Both the position numbers and the translations under genes were made by a program. From positions 372,001-436,000 of the forward strand of contig CBDIHH010000003.1 in assembly GCA_965279095.1 (NCBI GenBank): a stretch of 64,000 nt of DNA. The letters run 5' to 3'. The notes beneath the pieces are model-generated. The model made no database searches. It was given only the letters and a program-made list of their open reading frames with translations, and was not told where the DNA came from. This stretch comes from CBDIHH01 sp965279095 (GTDB lineage: Bacteria > Pseudomonadota > Alphaproteobacteria > Caulobacterales > Caulobacteraceae). Below, one piece after another: positions 29,445 to 38,659 of the stretch (position 1 is its first letter; every line of letters starts with the position of its first letter).

Positions 29445-30467
29445 TCAGCCTGCGGCGGCGAGCATTTCGGCGACGGTGCCGGGGCGGTGGGTTCCCGCGG
29501 GGATATGCAGGGTCGCGAGGCTGGCGCGCAACAGGTCCGGATCAAGATCCTGGCTGATGCAGACCAGTCGCGAGCGCCGGTCGGCGTCGGGCCAGGCGGC
29601 CAGGGCGCGCGGCGGCGCGAACACGGTCTGCACGCCCTGGACCAGCACCGGCCCGGTGGCGCCGCGCACGGCCAGCAGGCCCTTGCAGCGCAGCATGCGC
29701 GCGCCGAAGAATTCGCGCACCATCTCCGTCCAGGCGGCCAGTCCCGCCCATTCGATGGCGCCCTCGACGATGAAGGAGTCGGCGCGGACCTCGGCCTCGT
29801 GCCGGCCATGGGCGTGATCGTGGACGGCGGGAACGCGCGCCAGCAGCGGCGCATCCGGGTCGCCGAGGATCTCCTCGGGGGTCGAGGCGTCGCCGCGCCC
29901 CTCGACGATGGGGGCCAGGGGGTTGAGGCGCCTGATCCGCTCGCGCAGGCGGATCACCGCCGCCGGTTCGGCCAGATCAAGCTTGCTGAGCACGAGGCGG
30001 TCGGCGATCGACGCCTGGCGCCGGGCCTCGCCGTGGCGATCCAGTTCGCCCTCGCCCAGCAGGGCGTCGACCACGGTCACCACCCGGTCGAAGGCGAAGT
30101 CGCCGTCCGTCATGGGATCGCGGAGCAAGGACTGCACGATCGGCCCGGGATCGGCGAGGCCGGTGGTCTCCACGATCACCCGGCTGAATGACGCCATGCC
30201 CCGGGCGCGGCGGGCGTGCAGGTCGAGCAGGGTCTCGCGCAGGGAATTCATCAGGCCGCAGCACAGGCAGCCGGACGACAGCAGGACGACATTCTCCTCC
30301 ACCGCCTCGACCAGCAGGTTGTCGAGGCCGATGTCCCCGAGTTCGTTAACGATCACCGCGGTGTCGTGGAAGTCGGGATGGGCCAGCAGGGCGTTGAGCA
30401 GGGTGGTCTTTCCGCTGCCCAGAAAACCGGTGATGATGATGACGGGGGTGGGCCCGGACCTTATCAT
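29445..30467 (-). CDS. CobW/G3E-family P-loop GTPase, metal chaperone
   Basis: A 340-residue GTPase. The P-loop GFLGSGKTTLLN, the zinc/metal motif CLCC in SSGCLCCGLMNS, ETTGLADP and the NKXD-like SKLD are all present. A histidine-rich patch (HDHAHGRHE) and a CobW C-terminal domain follow. Such proteins deliver zinc or another metal. Next to a zinc-type hydantoinase it probably helps load that enzyme. An ATG twelve codons further up (30503) is an alternative start. First gene of the leftward catabolic run. Confidence 0.85.
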   Translation of the reverse strand: MIRSGPTPVIIITGFLGSGKTTLLNALLAHPDFHDTAVIVNELGDIGLDNLLVEAVEENVVLLSSGCLCCGLMNSLRETLLDLHARRARGMASFSRVIVETTGLADPGPIVQSLLRDPMTDGDFAFDRVVTVVDALLGEGELDRHGEARRQASIADRLVLSKLDLAEPAAVIRLRERIRRLNPLAPIVEGRGDASTPEEILGDPDAPLLARVPAVHDHAHGRHEAEVRADSFIVEGAIEWAGLAAWTEMVREFFGARMLRCKGLLAVRGATGPVLVQGVQTVFAPPRALAAWPDADRRSRLVCISQDLDPDLLRASLATLHIPAGTHRPGTVAEMLAAAG

Positions 30468-30580
30468 GGCGTCATACTGTAGAATGTTGACAATAACGTC
30501 CATGGATAAATGGCCGCATAGCCGACCCGGGGCGACCGGGCAATAGCCCAGCCGCCCGCAGCGCTCTCAGGGGCGCCGAA

Positions 30581-32959
30581 TCAGAACGCCTTGGAGACGG
30601 TGATTCCGTATTCGGCCTTGCGGGCCGGGGTGATGGCGAAGGCGCGGGCGGAGTCCCGCGACGGCGACCGGGGCGAGCCGATGGCCAGGTCCACGTAGCG
30701 CAGGATGCCTTCCGGGGTGTCGTCGTTGAGGACGTTCTTGCCCCAGATCATGATCCGGCCGCCGTTGTCGTCGTGCAGCCCGAGCTGCAGGTTGACTTTG
30801 GTCGAGCCGCCGGTCTCCGCGAGGTTCATCACCTGGTCGAAGAAGGACGAGCGGTAGACCACGTCGACACCGCCGAAGGGCGACCAGCCGCCCACCATGG
30901 GCTCGCCATCATAGTGCAGCCCTGCCGACAGCAGGTGCTGCGAGACCAGGGGCGGGCGCTTGCCGACGATGGAGGCGGCGGCCAGGCAGCCCGGCAGCGC
31001 CAGATTGGTGGTGGCCGTCGTGCCCTGCTTGCAGGCCAGGCCCAGCAGCAGGACCGCCTGTTCCGGCTCGACCCCCTTGGTGATCTCGGCGTCGAGGTAG
31101 GTGTAGCTGGCCTGGGCGCGCCAGGCCGGCGAGAAGAGGCGGCGCTGGGCCTCGAACTCCAGGCCCTTGATCGTCGTCTCGCCAAGGTTGGCCTTGTAGC
31201 TGCTGATCAGGGTCGGGGTCTGGTAGGTGTTGGTCAGCACCTGCCCGTCGTATTTCTGCCGGAACAGGGACAGGGACACATAGTCGAAGCCCAGGCGGCT
31301 GGTCTTGAAGCCGACCTCGTAGTTCTTGAGCCGCTCCTCGTCGAAGGTGGTTTGCGGCGCGTCGGCGGGGTTGAACCCGCCCGGGGAGTTGCCCTCGGCG
31401 TACTGGGCGTAGACCGTGTCCAGGGGCGTTGGCTTCCAGGTGAGGGTGGCCCGGGGCAGGGTGGCCTCGAAGGTGGCGTTGCGCGTGGCGGGGACGCCGA
31501 TCACCTGGTTGGGGTTGGGGCCGCGCAAGGTGGCCAGGAAGGCCGTCGAGAAATACTGGCTGGCCACATAGGACAGGGTGGTGGCCTTCACCTTGTCGCG
31601 CTGATGGCGCATTTCCAGGCCGAGGGTCAGGGTGGGGGTTATGTCCCAGTCCACGCCGCCGAAATAGGCGAGGTTGTTGACGCGGGTCTCGTCCAGCAGA
31701 GGATCGAGACCGACCTCGGTGGATTCCAGATATTCGGGCAGGGGCGTGGTGCGGTCGCGCCCCTGGAAGACCCCGACCCGCACCCGCACGGCCTTGTCGG
31801 CCGGGGAGGTCAGCCGCACCTCGTTGGTGTAGGCCTTGCGGCGACTGGCGTCGGTGGTGTTGAAGGCCGAGCGCGAGCAGGTCTGGTTGCCCGCGGGGAC
31901 GAACAGGCACGAGGCGCCCAGCACGAAGAAGTCGCGGGCGTCATAGCTCTGGTCGATGCCGCTGACCGTGTAGATCTCCGAAGCGCCGCCCTGGTAGCTC
32001 AGCACGAAGCCCGAGCCGCCGATGTCCCAGGTCCCCTGCAGGAAGCCGCGCTTGCCCTCGCGGTAGAGGCCCGGCCGCAGCAGGCGGTCGGTGTTGATGG
32101 CGAAGCTCTTGGGCTTCTGCACCTCGCCGCAATAGTAGGGGCGGGTGGTGAGGAAGCAGTTGTTCGCCGAGGCCGGCTGCAGGCTGACAGCGTAGTGCTC
32201 GTCGTCATCTTCCGTATAGAGGTAATGGGCCGAGATCGACACGTCCGGATGGGGGTCGATATAGAGGCCGGCGGAGATCTGCTTGGACTTCTGGCCGCCG
32301 ATGGTCGTGCCCGGCACGGCGGTGTTGTCGAACATGCCGTCCTGCTGGAACACCTTGAAGCCGATGTCGCCCTTCAGCCAGTCCCCCGCCAGGGGGCCGG
32401 AGGCGAAGCCCCCCAGCTCGAAGCGGTTGTAGGAGCCGTACGCGCCCCGGATGCGCATCCTCAGCTGGTCGGTGGGACGGCGCTGGACGATGTTGATGGC
32501 GCCGGACAAGGTCCCGCGTCCGAACACCGCCGACTGCGGCCCCCGGATGATCTCGACCCGCTGGGCGTTCTCCAGGTCGAGGGCGGAGAAATTGCCGAAG
32601 AAGGGGATGCCGTCGACGAACACGCCGACCTTGCCCTCGCTGGCGAGGATGTTCGACGCCCCGCGGATCACCGGCCGGTCGCCATTGCGCCCGAAAGCCT
32701 CGTTGATCTGGAAGCCCGGGGTGAACTGGGCGACGTCGCGCAGGTCCTGGACCAGGCGGCGCTCCATGGACTCCGCGCTCATGGCGGTGACGGCGATGGG
32801 GATGTCCTTGAGGCTCTCCTCGGTCTTGCGGGCGGTGACCACCAACTCGTCCACGGCCGCGTCGGCGGCGGCGGCGGGCGCGGCCGAGGCCAGAATCGAG
32901 AGGGCGGCGCCCGCGCTGAGCGCCAGCTTGGTCGCGCGGCCACGATGGAGCTTCGGCAT
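30581..32959 (-). CDS. TonB-dependent receptor of the catabolic block
   Basis: An outer-membrane receptor of about 792 residues. A signal peptide (ALSAGAALSILASAAPAAAA) precedes a TonB box (DELVVTARK), a plug (DVAQFTPGFQI, DRPVIRGASN, DGIPFFGNFS, RVEIIRGPQSAVFGRGTL) and a barrel that ends GITVSKAF with a terminal phenylalanine. Its place between leftward catabolic genes and the divergent DUF1838 gene suggests it imports the substrate of the block. The start is at MPKLHRG or two codons earlier. Confidence 0.9.
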   Translation of the reverse strand: MPKLHRGRATKLALSAGAALSILASAAPAAAADAAVDELVVTARKTEESLKDIPIAVTAMSAESMERRLVQDLRDVAQFTPGFQINEAFGRNGDRPVIRGASNILASEGKVGVFVDGIPFFGNFSALDLENAQRVEIIRGPQSAVFGRGTLSGAINIVQRRPTDQLRMRIRGAYGSYNRFELGGFASGPLAGDWLKGDIGFKVFQQDGMFDNTAVPGTTIGGQKSKQISAGLYIDPHPDVSISAHYLYTEDDDEHYAVSLQPASANNCFLTTRPYYCGEVQKPKSFAINTDRLLRPGLYREGKRGFLQGTWDIGGSGFVLSYQGGASEIYTVSGIDQSYDARDFFVLGASCLFVPAGNQTCSRSAFNTTDASRRKAYTNEVRLTSPADKAVRVRVGVFQGRDRTTPLPEYLESTEVGLDPLLDETRVNNLAYFGGVDWDITPTLTLGLEMRHQRDKVKATTLSYVASQYFSTAFLATLRGPNPNQVIGVPATRNATFEATLPRATLTWKPTPLDTVYAQYAEGNSPGGFNPADAPQTTFDEERLKNYEVGFKTSRLGFDYVSLSLFRQKYDGQVLTNTYQTPTLISSYKANLGETTIKGLEFEAQRRLFSPAWRAQASYTYLDAEITKGVEPEQAVLLLGLACKQGTTATTNLALPGCLAAASIVGKRPPLVSQHLLSAGLHYDGEPMVGGWSPFGGVDVVYRSSFFDQVMNLAETGGSTKVNLQLGLHDDNGGRIMIWGKNVLNDDTPEGILRYVDLAIGSPRSPSRDSARAFAITPARKAEYGITVSKAF

Positions 32960-32980
32960 GGTCAATTCCCTTTTGACTGC

Positions 32981-33142
32981 TTGATATAACGATAGAACAT
33001 TTGCTTTCGCCCTTCGTCAATGCGTGGCAAGTTCATTCGGAACGGCGGCCGGGCCGTGTTACGCAAAAGCCACTGTTGGGCCTGCCTTTGCATCTTGCGC
33101 GGCGCCGCGGTCTCAGGCGGTATGGCCTATTGATATATTCAA
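32981..33142. promoter_or_regulatory. Shared promoter region with TTGATATA sites
   Basis: Between the divergent TonB receptor and DUF1838 genes, TTGATATAAC (32981-32990) and the near-palindrome TTGATATATTCAA (33130-33142) share a GATATA core. GGATATATCC also occurs before the GntR gene at 35317. These could be operators for that regulator. The link is inference from similarity only. Confidence 0.3.
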
Positions 33143-33219
33143 AGGCCGTGTCGGCGGGGGCCGGGATGGCTTTGGACCAGGGGGCGCGGCCGACCGCGCG
33201 AAACGAGATGGGGATGCCT

Positions 33220-34113
33220 ATGAAGCGATTAATGATCGGCGCGCTTGCCGCCCTGGCCGCGTCCAGCGCCGCCCTGGCGGCGCCCGGCCGGCTGGACCTG
33301 TCCAACCCCGTCGACGCCCTGGCGGCGTCGCGCAAGGTGCAGTGCTCGCTGAAGGACGGCGAGCCTGTGGTCTTCCACTGGTCGGGCAAGATCTATTCGC
33401 GCGTCCCCGGAGAGCCGGACCGCCACCTGTTCAATCTCGAGGGCATGAACGTGCGCGCCTGCGTCACGGTGAAAGACGCGGTCAAGGGCGACGGCTACAA
33501 GCTGATCTCCCGCGAACTGATGCTCTACCTCGACCCCAAGACCGGCGAGGTCCTGAAGACCTGGAACAACCCCTGGACCGGCAAGGCCGTGGACGTCGTC
33601 CACGTGGCCAACGACCCGGTGAACGCCCGCGTCCCGACCTTCCCCCGCAACGACAAGGGCGAGCCCTTCAAGTTCGAGGGCCGCACCCAGGGGGGACGCA
33701 TCTTCATGCCGATCGAGGTGCCCCTGTTCTATAAGAACCCCCTGGCCGGCGACTATCAGGACTATGTAGGCAACCAGTACCACGCCATGGAGATCTTCGA
33801 CTTCATGCTCGACGAGAAGGATTTGCTGGACGCCCGCAAATCCACCGCCCAGGCGGCCGTGGCCTGGGTGCGGATCGCCGAATGGCTGCCGTGGATGGAG
33901 ATGAACAGCCGGTCGGGGATCATGGTGATCAACGCCATGGGCCAGACCGTGCCCGGCATCGACGCCCTGCCCCCCGTGCTGCAGACCCAGCTGGCCGGAG
34001 ACTACAAGACCTACCGCACCCCGCCGCCCCTGGATGATGCGCGGCCCAATGACACAAGCTGGACGGTGTTCAAGCGCTACATCGACGCCAAGCGGGCCGC
34101 GGCGGCCAAATAG
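33220..34113 (+). CDS. DUF1838 family secreted protein
   Basis: A 297-residue exported protein. The signal peptide is MKRLMIGALAALAASSAALAA. The ATG at 33220 is chosen over two ATGs at 33208 and 33214 because it begins the signal. Family landmarks are FHWSGKIYSRVPGEPDRHLF, FEGRTQGGRIFMP, WVRIAEWLPWMEMNSRSGIM and PNDTSWTVFKRYID. DUF1838 has no proven activity and often sits near TonB receptors and aromatic catabolic genes, as here. Confidence 0.85.
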   Translation: MKRLMIGALAALAASSAALAAPGRLDLSNPVDALAASRKVQCSLKDGEPVVFHWSGKIYSRVPGEPDRHLFNLEGMNVRACVTVKDAVKGDGYKLISRELMLYLDPKTGEVLKTWNNPWTGKAVDVVHVANDPVNARVPTFPRNDKGEPFKFEGRTQGGRIFMPIEVPLFYKNPLAGDYQDYVGNQYHAMEIFDFMLDEKDLLDARKSTAQAAVAWVRIAEWLPWMEMNSRSGIMVINAMGQTVPGIDALPPVLQTQLAGDYKTYRTPPPLDDARPNDTSWTVFKRYIDAKRAAAAK

Positions 34114-34220
34114 GCCGCCTCGTCGCCGGTCGCCCTTGACCTAGCGACGGCGAAGGCGGCCCCTTGCGGCCGTCCTCGCCGTCGCCGAGGCTCGTCGCCT
34201 AACACCACAGGTTCGCCCGC

Positions 34221-35285
34221 ATGACCGCCGAGACTCCCGCGCCGACCCCCGCGCCCTATATGGCGCTCGCCCTGCAGACGACCTGCTTCGCGGTCAATGG
34301 CTATGCCGACGCCGCCGGCGCCCGGCCGCGCATGGCCGAGACCATCGCCCGCATCGAGGGCCAGATCCTCGCCTGCAAGCGCTTCGCCGGGGCCGACCTG
34401 CGCCTGGTGGTGCTGCCGGAGTATTTCCTCACCGGCTTCCCCATGGGCGAGCCCGCCGCCGTCTGGCGCGAGAAGGCGGCGCTGGAGATCGACGGGCCGG
34501 AATACCAGGCCCTGGGCGCCGCCGCGGCCAAGGCCGACGTGTTCCTGTCGGGCAACGCCTATGAGCGCGACCCCCATTTCCCCACCCTCTATTTCCAGAC
34601 CTCGTTCCTGATCGATCCGCAGGGCGCGGTGGTGCTGCGCTATCGCCGACTGGTGTCCCTGTTCGCCCCAAGCCCCTACGACGTCTACGACCGCTACATC
34701 GAGGTCTACGGCAAGGACGCCCTGTTCCCGGTGGCCGACACCGCCCTGGGCCGGATCGCCGCCATCGCCTCGGAGGAAATCCTCTATCCCGAGATCGCCC
34801 GGGCCTTCGCCGTGCGCGGGGCGGAGGTGTTCGTGCATTCCTCCAGCGAGGCCGCCAGCCCGATGCTGACGCCCAAAAACATCGCCAAACAGGCCCGGGC
34901 CATCGAGAACCTGGCCTATGTGATCTCGGCCAACACCGCCGGCATCGACGGGGTTCCGATTCCAAAATTCTCGACGGACGCCGGGTCGAAGGTGGTCGAC
35001 TATCGAGGCTTGGTTCTGTCCGAGGCGGGGTACGGCGAGAGCATGACCGCCGTGGCGGAGATCGACCTGTCAGCCCTGCGCCGCTACCGGCGCCGGCCGG
35101 GGATGGGCAACATCCTGTCCCGCCAGCCCATGGCCCTGTGGGCCGAGGCCTACGGCGGCGCCGAGGTGCAGCCGCGCAACAGCCTGCTGGACGCCGCGGG
35201 CGCCGTGGTCACGCCCGATCCCGCCTGGTACGGCGCCCGGCAGCGGCGGGTGATCGCCGCCCTCGAAGACAAGGGCGTCATCTGA
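34221..35285 (+). CDS. Nitrilase-fold protein with altered catalytic triad
   Basis: A 354-residue carbon-nitrogen hydrolase-superfamily protein. The glutamate E67 of the triad is present (VVLPEYFLTGF). The lysine position reads R143 (RYRRLVS), and the nucleophile position, aligned on the following YPEIARA, reads S184 (AIASEEILYPE) instead of Cys. Fold markers PEIARAFAVRGAEVFVHSSSE and NLAYVISANTAG are intact. A normal amidase or nitrilase mechanism therefore looks impossible; it may be a pseudoenzyme or a divergent clade. It precedes the gntR gene by 83 bases. Confidence 0.75.
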   Translation: MTAETPAPTPAPYMALALQTTCFAVNGYADAAGARPRMAETIARIEGQILACKRFAGADLRLVVLPEYFLTGFPMGEPAAVWREKAALEIDGPEYQALGAAAAKADVFLSGNAYERDPHFPTLYFQTSFLIDPQGAVVLRYRRLVSLFAPSPYDVYDRYIEVYGKDALFPVADTALGRIAAIASEEILYPEIARAFAVRGAEVFVHSSSEAASPMLTPKNIAKQARAIENLAYVISANTAGIDGVPIPKFSTDAGSKVVDYRGLVLSEAGYGESMTAVAEIDLSALRRYRRRPGMGNILSRQPMALWAEAYGGAEVQPRNSLLDAAGAVVTPDPAWYGARQRRVIAALEDKGVI

Positions 35286-35316
35286 TCCGCCGGTCGCCCA
35301 GGCCAGGATATAGACA

Positions 35317-35326
35317 GGATATATCC
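35317..35326. promoter_or_regulatory. Palindrome GGATATATCC before gntR
   Basis: A perfect 10-base palindrome, preceded by a half copy GGATATA at 35306, lies 43 bases upstream of the GntR regulator start. The position and symmetry suit autoregulation. No binding data can be read from sequence. Confidence 0.3.
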
Positions 35327-35368
35327 TTAGGTGCATGAAGCGACCGGATAGCGGACAGGGGGGCGGGG

Positions 35369-36208
35369 ATGAGCGTCGACGCGCCAACGATCGACATCGG
35401 GCTCAGTCCTGATCTGCTCAACGAGACCCTGCCGACGCCGCTCTACCACCAGATCTACACCCTGCTGCGCGAGAAGATCTGCCGGGGGGATATCGCCCCC
35501 GGGTCGACCCTGCCCGGCGAGCAGGAGATGGCGCGCCAGCTCAATGTCTCGCGCATCACCGTCAAGCGTTCGCTCAACGAACTGGCGGCCGACAACCTCG
35601 TCAGCCGGCATCGCGGCCGCGGCACCATCGTCTCCAGCGGGATCGCCATCCCGGTGGTCCGGGCCTCGTTCGACAATCTGATCGAGAGCCTCCGGTTGAT
35701 GGGGCTGGAGACCCAGATCGAACTCATCGGGGTGGACAAGGTGGTCGCCGACGCGGCGCTGGCGACCATCCTGCGCGTGCGTCCGGGGGCGCCCCTGCAG
35801 CGGGCCACCCGGCGGCGCATGCTGAACGGCGAGCCCTTCGCCTATCTGGTCAGCTTCGTGCCGGCCGAGATCGCCGCCCGCTACACCCATAAGGAACTGG
35901 CCGAGATCCCCCTGCTGACCCTGCTGGAGCGCGCCGGCAATCCCGCGGTGGAGGCCGAACAGTGGATCACCGCCGTGGGCGCCGGCCCCAAGGTCGCCGC
36001 CGCCCTCGAGGTGGCGCCGGGATCACCCGTGCTGCGCATCGACCGGGTGATGACCGGCCGGGGGGGCGACATCGTCCAGCTGATGCAGAGCTATTACGTG
36101 TCCAGTCGCTTCCAGTACCACGTGCGCACCCACAGCCGGCGGCAATCGCAACCGACCCCGGCCAATTGGAACGACCTGCTCAACACCGCCAGCCTCGGCG
36201 GGGAATAG
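35369..36208 (+). CDS. GntR-family (HutC subfamily) transcriptional regulator
   Basis: A 279-residue regulator. The N-terminal winged helix (LYHQIYTLLREKI, GSTLPGEQEMARQLNVSRIT, VKRSLNELAADNLVSRHRGRGTIV) is followed by a UTRA ligand domain (FDNLIESLRLMG, RMLNGEPFAYLVSFVPAEIA, VLRIDRVMTGRGGD). Ligand binding normally relieves repression. It lies in the middle of the catabolic block and is its likely controller. GATATA-type palindromes occur upstream of it and of the TonB/DUF1838 pair. Confidence 0.9.
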   Translation: MSVDAPTIDIGLSPDLLNETLPTPLYHQIYTLLREKICRGDIAPGSTLPGEQEMARQLNVSRITVKRSLNELAADNLVSRHRGRGTIVSSGIAIPVVRASFDNLIESLRLMGLETQIELIGVDKVVADAALATILRVRPGAPLQRATRRRMLNGEPFAYLVSFVPAEIAARYTHKELAEIPLLTLLERAGNPAVEAEQWITAVGAGPKVAAALEVAPGSPVLRIDRVMTGRGGDIVQLMQSYYVSSRFQYHVRTHSRRQSQPTPANWNDLLNTASLGGE

Positions 36209-36213
36209 GGCGC

Positions 36214-37662
36214 TCAGCGCCCCTCGGCGAAGGCGGCCAGGGGCGCGGGCCTGCCGGTGTTGGCGATCAGGGCCTTGCGCCGGAGGAACCGCTGCAGCCC
36301 CTCGGCGCCCATGCGCGAGGGGCCCATGCCGCTGCTCTTGAAGGCCTGCTTGGCCGCCTCGAACATCATGGCGGTCAGGGCGGCGTCGTTCAGGCTGATG
36401 GCTCCGGCTTCCAGTCGTCGTCCGACGGCCTCGGCCTCGTCCAGGGTGGCGGCGAAAACAGCGGCGGAGAGGCCGAAATCGCTGTCGTTGGCCAACCGGA
36501 CCGCCTCGTCCACGCTGTCGAAGGCGATCACCGGCAGCAGGGGCCCGAAGGTCTCCTCGCGCATCACCGCCATGTCGCCGGTGATCCCCGTCATCACCGT
36601 GGGGCGCAGCCACAGGCCGCCGCCGTGGGCCTCGATGACGCCGCCGGTATGGACCGTGACCCCCCGGGCGCGGGCGTCGTCGATCTGGTCCGCCAGGATC
36701 TGCGCCTGGCGCTCGAAGATGATCGGCCCGATGTCGCCCTGGCCGATGTCAGGCCAGTTGAGCCGCACCCCGGCGGCCTTCTCCACCAGCAGATCGAGGA
36801 AGGCGCCGAGGATGGGCCTCGCCACATAGATGCGCTCGATGGACTGGCAGGCCTGGCCGCTCGCCAGGACCGAGCCGCGCAGGGCTGCGTCGCTCGCCGC
36901 CTCCAGGTCGGCCCCCTCCAGCACGATGAGGGGGTCCTTGCCGCCCAGCTCCAGAAAGGCTGGGATGAGGCGCGACGCCGCTCGCACCGCCACCTTGCGC
37001 CCCGTCGCCACCGAGCCGGTGAAACAGACGCAGTCCGCCTGGTCGATCAGCTGCTGGCCGGTCTCGCCGTCGCCGGCAAGGATCGCCAGAACCCCGCCCA
37101 GGCCCGGCGTGGCCGCGATGGCCTCGGCCAGGGGCGCGATGAAGCGCGGCGTGACCTCCGACGGCTTGACCACCACCGCGCAGCCCGCGACCAGGGCCGG
37201 GATGGCGTCGATCAGGCCGAGCAGGAGCGGGAAGTTCCAGGGGCTGATCACGCCCACCAGGCCGTAGGGAATCCACTGTGGCCGGTGCCGCATCTGTGGC
37301 AGGGCGATGCCGTCGGTCCAGGTCTCGTCGGGCAGGGCGGCGGCGATCCGCGCCCAGGCGGTGATCGACCCGGCGACGCTGGCGACCTCCGTCGCCGCGA
37401 TCCGGCGCCGGCCGGTGTCGATCTCAAGGGCCCCCGCGATGGCGGGCAGGCGGGCCGTCAGTTCCCGCCCGAAGGCGCTCAGCACCTCGATCCGCGCGTC
37501 CAGCCCGCCGGCGGCCCAGGCCGGCTGGGCGGCCCTGGCGCGGGCGCAGGCCTGCGCCACCTCGGCCGTCGTGGCGCAGCGGCCCTCATAGTCCCACACC
37601 CCGGTGCGGGGGTTGCGCGCCCGCAGGGCACGTGGCGGGGCGCTGGACAGGTCGTCGGGCAT
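36214..37662 (-). CDS. Aldehyde dehydrogenase family protein
   Basis: A 482-residue NAD(P)-dependent dehydrogenase that oxidises an aldehyde to its acid in the cytoplasm. The active-site set is complete: N143 in ISPWNFP, E238 in LELGGKDP and C272 in SGQACQSIERIYV. GDGETG and FTGSVATGRKV mark the cofactor site. It ends six bases before the convergent gntR end. It is probably part of the pathway. The aldehyde is not known. Confidence 0.9.
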   Translation of the reverse strand: MPDDLSSAPPRALRARNPRTGVWDYEGRCATTAEVAQACARARAAQPAWAAGGLDARIEVLSAFGRELTARLPAIAGALEIDTGRRRIAATEVASVAGSITAWARIAAALPDETWTDGIALPQMRHRPQWIPYGLVGVISPWNFPLLLGLIDAIPALVAGCAVVVKPSEVTPRFIAPLAEAIAATPGLGGVLAILAGDGETGQQLIDQADCVCFTGSVATGRKVAVRAASRLIPAFLELGGKDPLIVLEGADLEAASDAALRGSVLASGQACQSIERIYVARPILGAFLDLLVEKAAGVRLNWPDIGQGDIGPIIFERQAQILADQIDDARARGVTVHTGGVIEAHGGGLWLRPTVMTGITGDMAVMREETFGPLLPVIAFDSVDEAVRLANDSDFGLSAAVFAATLDEAEAVGRRLEAGAISLNDAALTAMMFEAAKQAFKSSGMGPSRMGAEGLQRFLRRKALIANTGRPAPLAAFAEGR

Positions 37663-37682
37663 CGGAGGCTCGCGTTCAGGAC

Positions 37683-37708
37683 GTAATGAGCTATCTCTAT
37701 ACCATTAC
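37683..37708. promoter_or_regulatory. Inverted repeat GTAATG-N14-CATTAC
   Basis: Two 6-base arms face each other between the aldehyde dehydrogenase start and the amidohydrolase end. It could be an operator of the dehydrogenase gene. The arms are short and the match could be chance. Confidence 0.25.
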
Positions 37709-37736
37709 GCCTGCGCGTCCACGCGCACTTCGGCGG

Positions 37737-38573
37737 TCAGGCCGGCCAGCGGAACCATTCGCTGACGGCGCGGCCCAGAATCCAGTCCATGTCCTCGGCC
37801 GGGATGTCGCCCAGGGCGGCGGTGCGGATCAGGTCCAGGTTCTCCCTGTAGCTGGCCTTGTCCTTGGCCAGGGTGGTGGTCTGGTCGGACGCCCACATCA
37901 GCCGCCGGGGGCCGAAGGCGTCATAGACCCGGCGCAGGGGGGCGTGCAGGTCGGCGAAGGGGTAGCGGGTGGCCGAGCGCAGGGGCAGGGCGCCCAGCTT
38001 GACCCCCACATTGTCGAACCGGGCCAGTTCGTTCAGGGCGTCGACCCGCTCGCCGACCGTGTCGGGGGTGGAGTTGACCAAGTTCACATGGTCGACCACC
38101 AGCTTCAGCCCCGGATGCCGCTCGGCCGCCCGCGCCACCTCCGGCAGGGTCCCGGGCGCGAACACCATCAGCGGGATGTCGTAGCGCTCGGCGTCAACCC
38201 AGAAGCGGTCGAGCTCGCCGCCGCCGCGCCAGCGTTCGAGATTGCCGGGCAGGATGGCCAGGCGGATGCCGATCATCCCCGGCTGGTCCAGCCAGGTGGG
38301 CAGGCGCTCCGGCCCCGAGGGATCGTCCAGCGACCAGCGAGAGGTCACGGCCAGCCGGTCGGGGTGGCGCCGGGCGCATTCCAGGGCGTAGGTCGGGTCG
38401 AAGCCGGACACCCCCGGCGGTGAGATCACGGCCCGGGCGACGCCGGCCTCGTCCATCATCGGGATGAACCGGTCGTCCGTCAGCGGCGGCTCGATGTCCG
38501 CCTTGACGCCAGGCGGCCAGGGACGCTCCGGCGTGTCAGCTTCCCACAGGTGGATCTGGGCGTCGGTGATCAT
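37737..38573 (-). CDS. Amidohydrolase_2 (TIM-barrel) family protein
   Basis: A 278-residue metal-dependent hydrolase or decarboxylase of the Amidohydrolase_2 type. It begins MITDAQIHLWEADTPERPWP; the usual HxH metal pair is only partly present (Q-I-H). Later segments GIRLAILPG, LKLVVDHVNLV, NVGVKLGAL and RRLMWASDQTT match the fold, with H and D ligands in place. The ATG at 38573 has GGAGG eight bases upstream. It is read in the same direction as the aldehyde dehydrogenase and is likely part of the same pathway. Confidence 0.8.
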   Translation of the reverse strand: MITDAQIHLWEADTPERPWPPGVKADIEPPLTDDRFIPMMDEAGVARAVISPPGVSGFDPTYALECARRHPDRLAVTSRWSLDDPSGPERLPTWLDQPGMIGIRLAILPGNLERWRGGGELDRFWVDAERYDIPLMVFAPGTLPEVARAAERHPGLKLVVDHVNLVNSTPDTVGERVDALNELARFDNVGVKLGALPLRSATRYPFADLHAPLRRVYDAFGPRRLMWASDQTTTLAKDKASYRENLDLIRTAALGDIPAEDMDWILGRAVSEWFRWPA

Positions 38574-38659
38574 GGGCGGGCCTCCGCGTTGGGGTTTGGT
38601 CCAGCCTAGCCAAGGCGCCGACCCGGCGCTGGGCGATTCCCGCCGCGGCCGTACCGCGG

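Noticed and set aside
29440..30580. A cobalamin riboswitch near the CobW-type gene
   Set aside because: No B12-box or conserved fold is visible, and G3E GTPases of this kind are often metal chaperones unrelated to B12.
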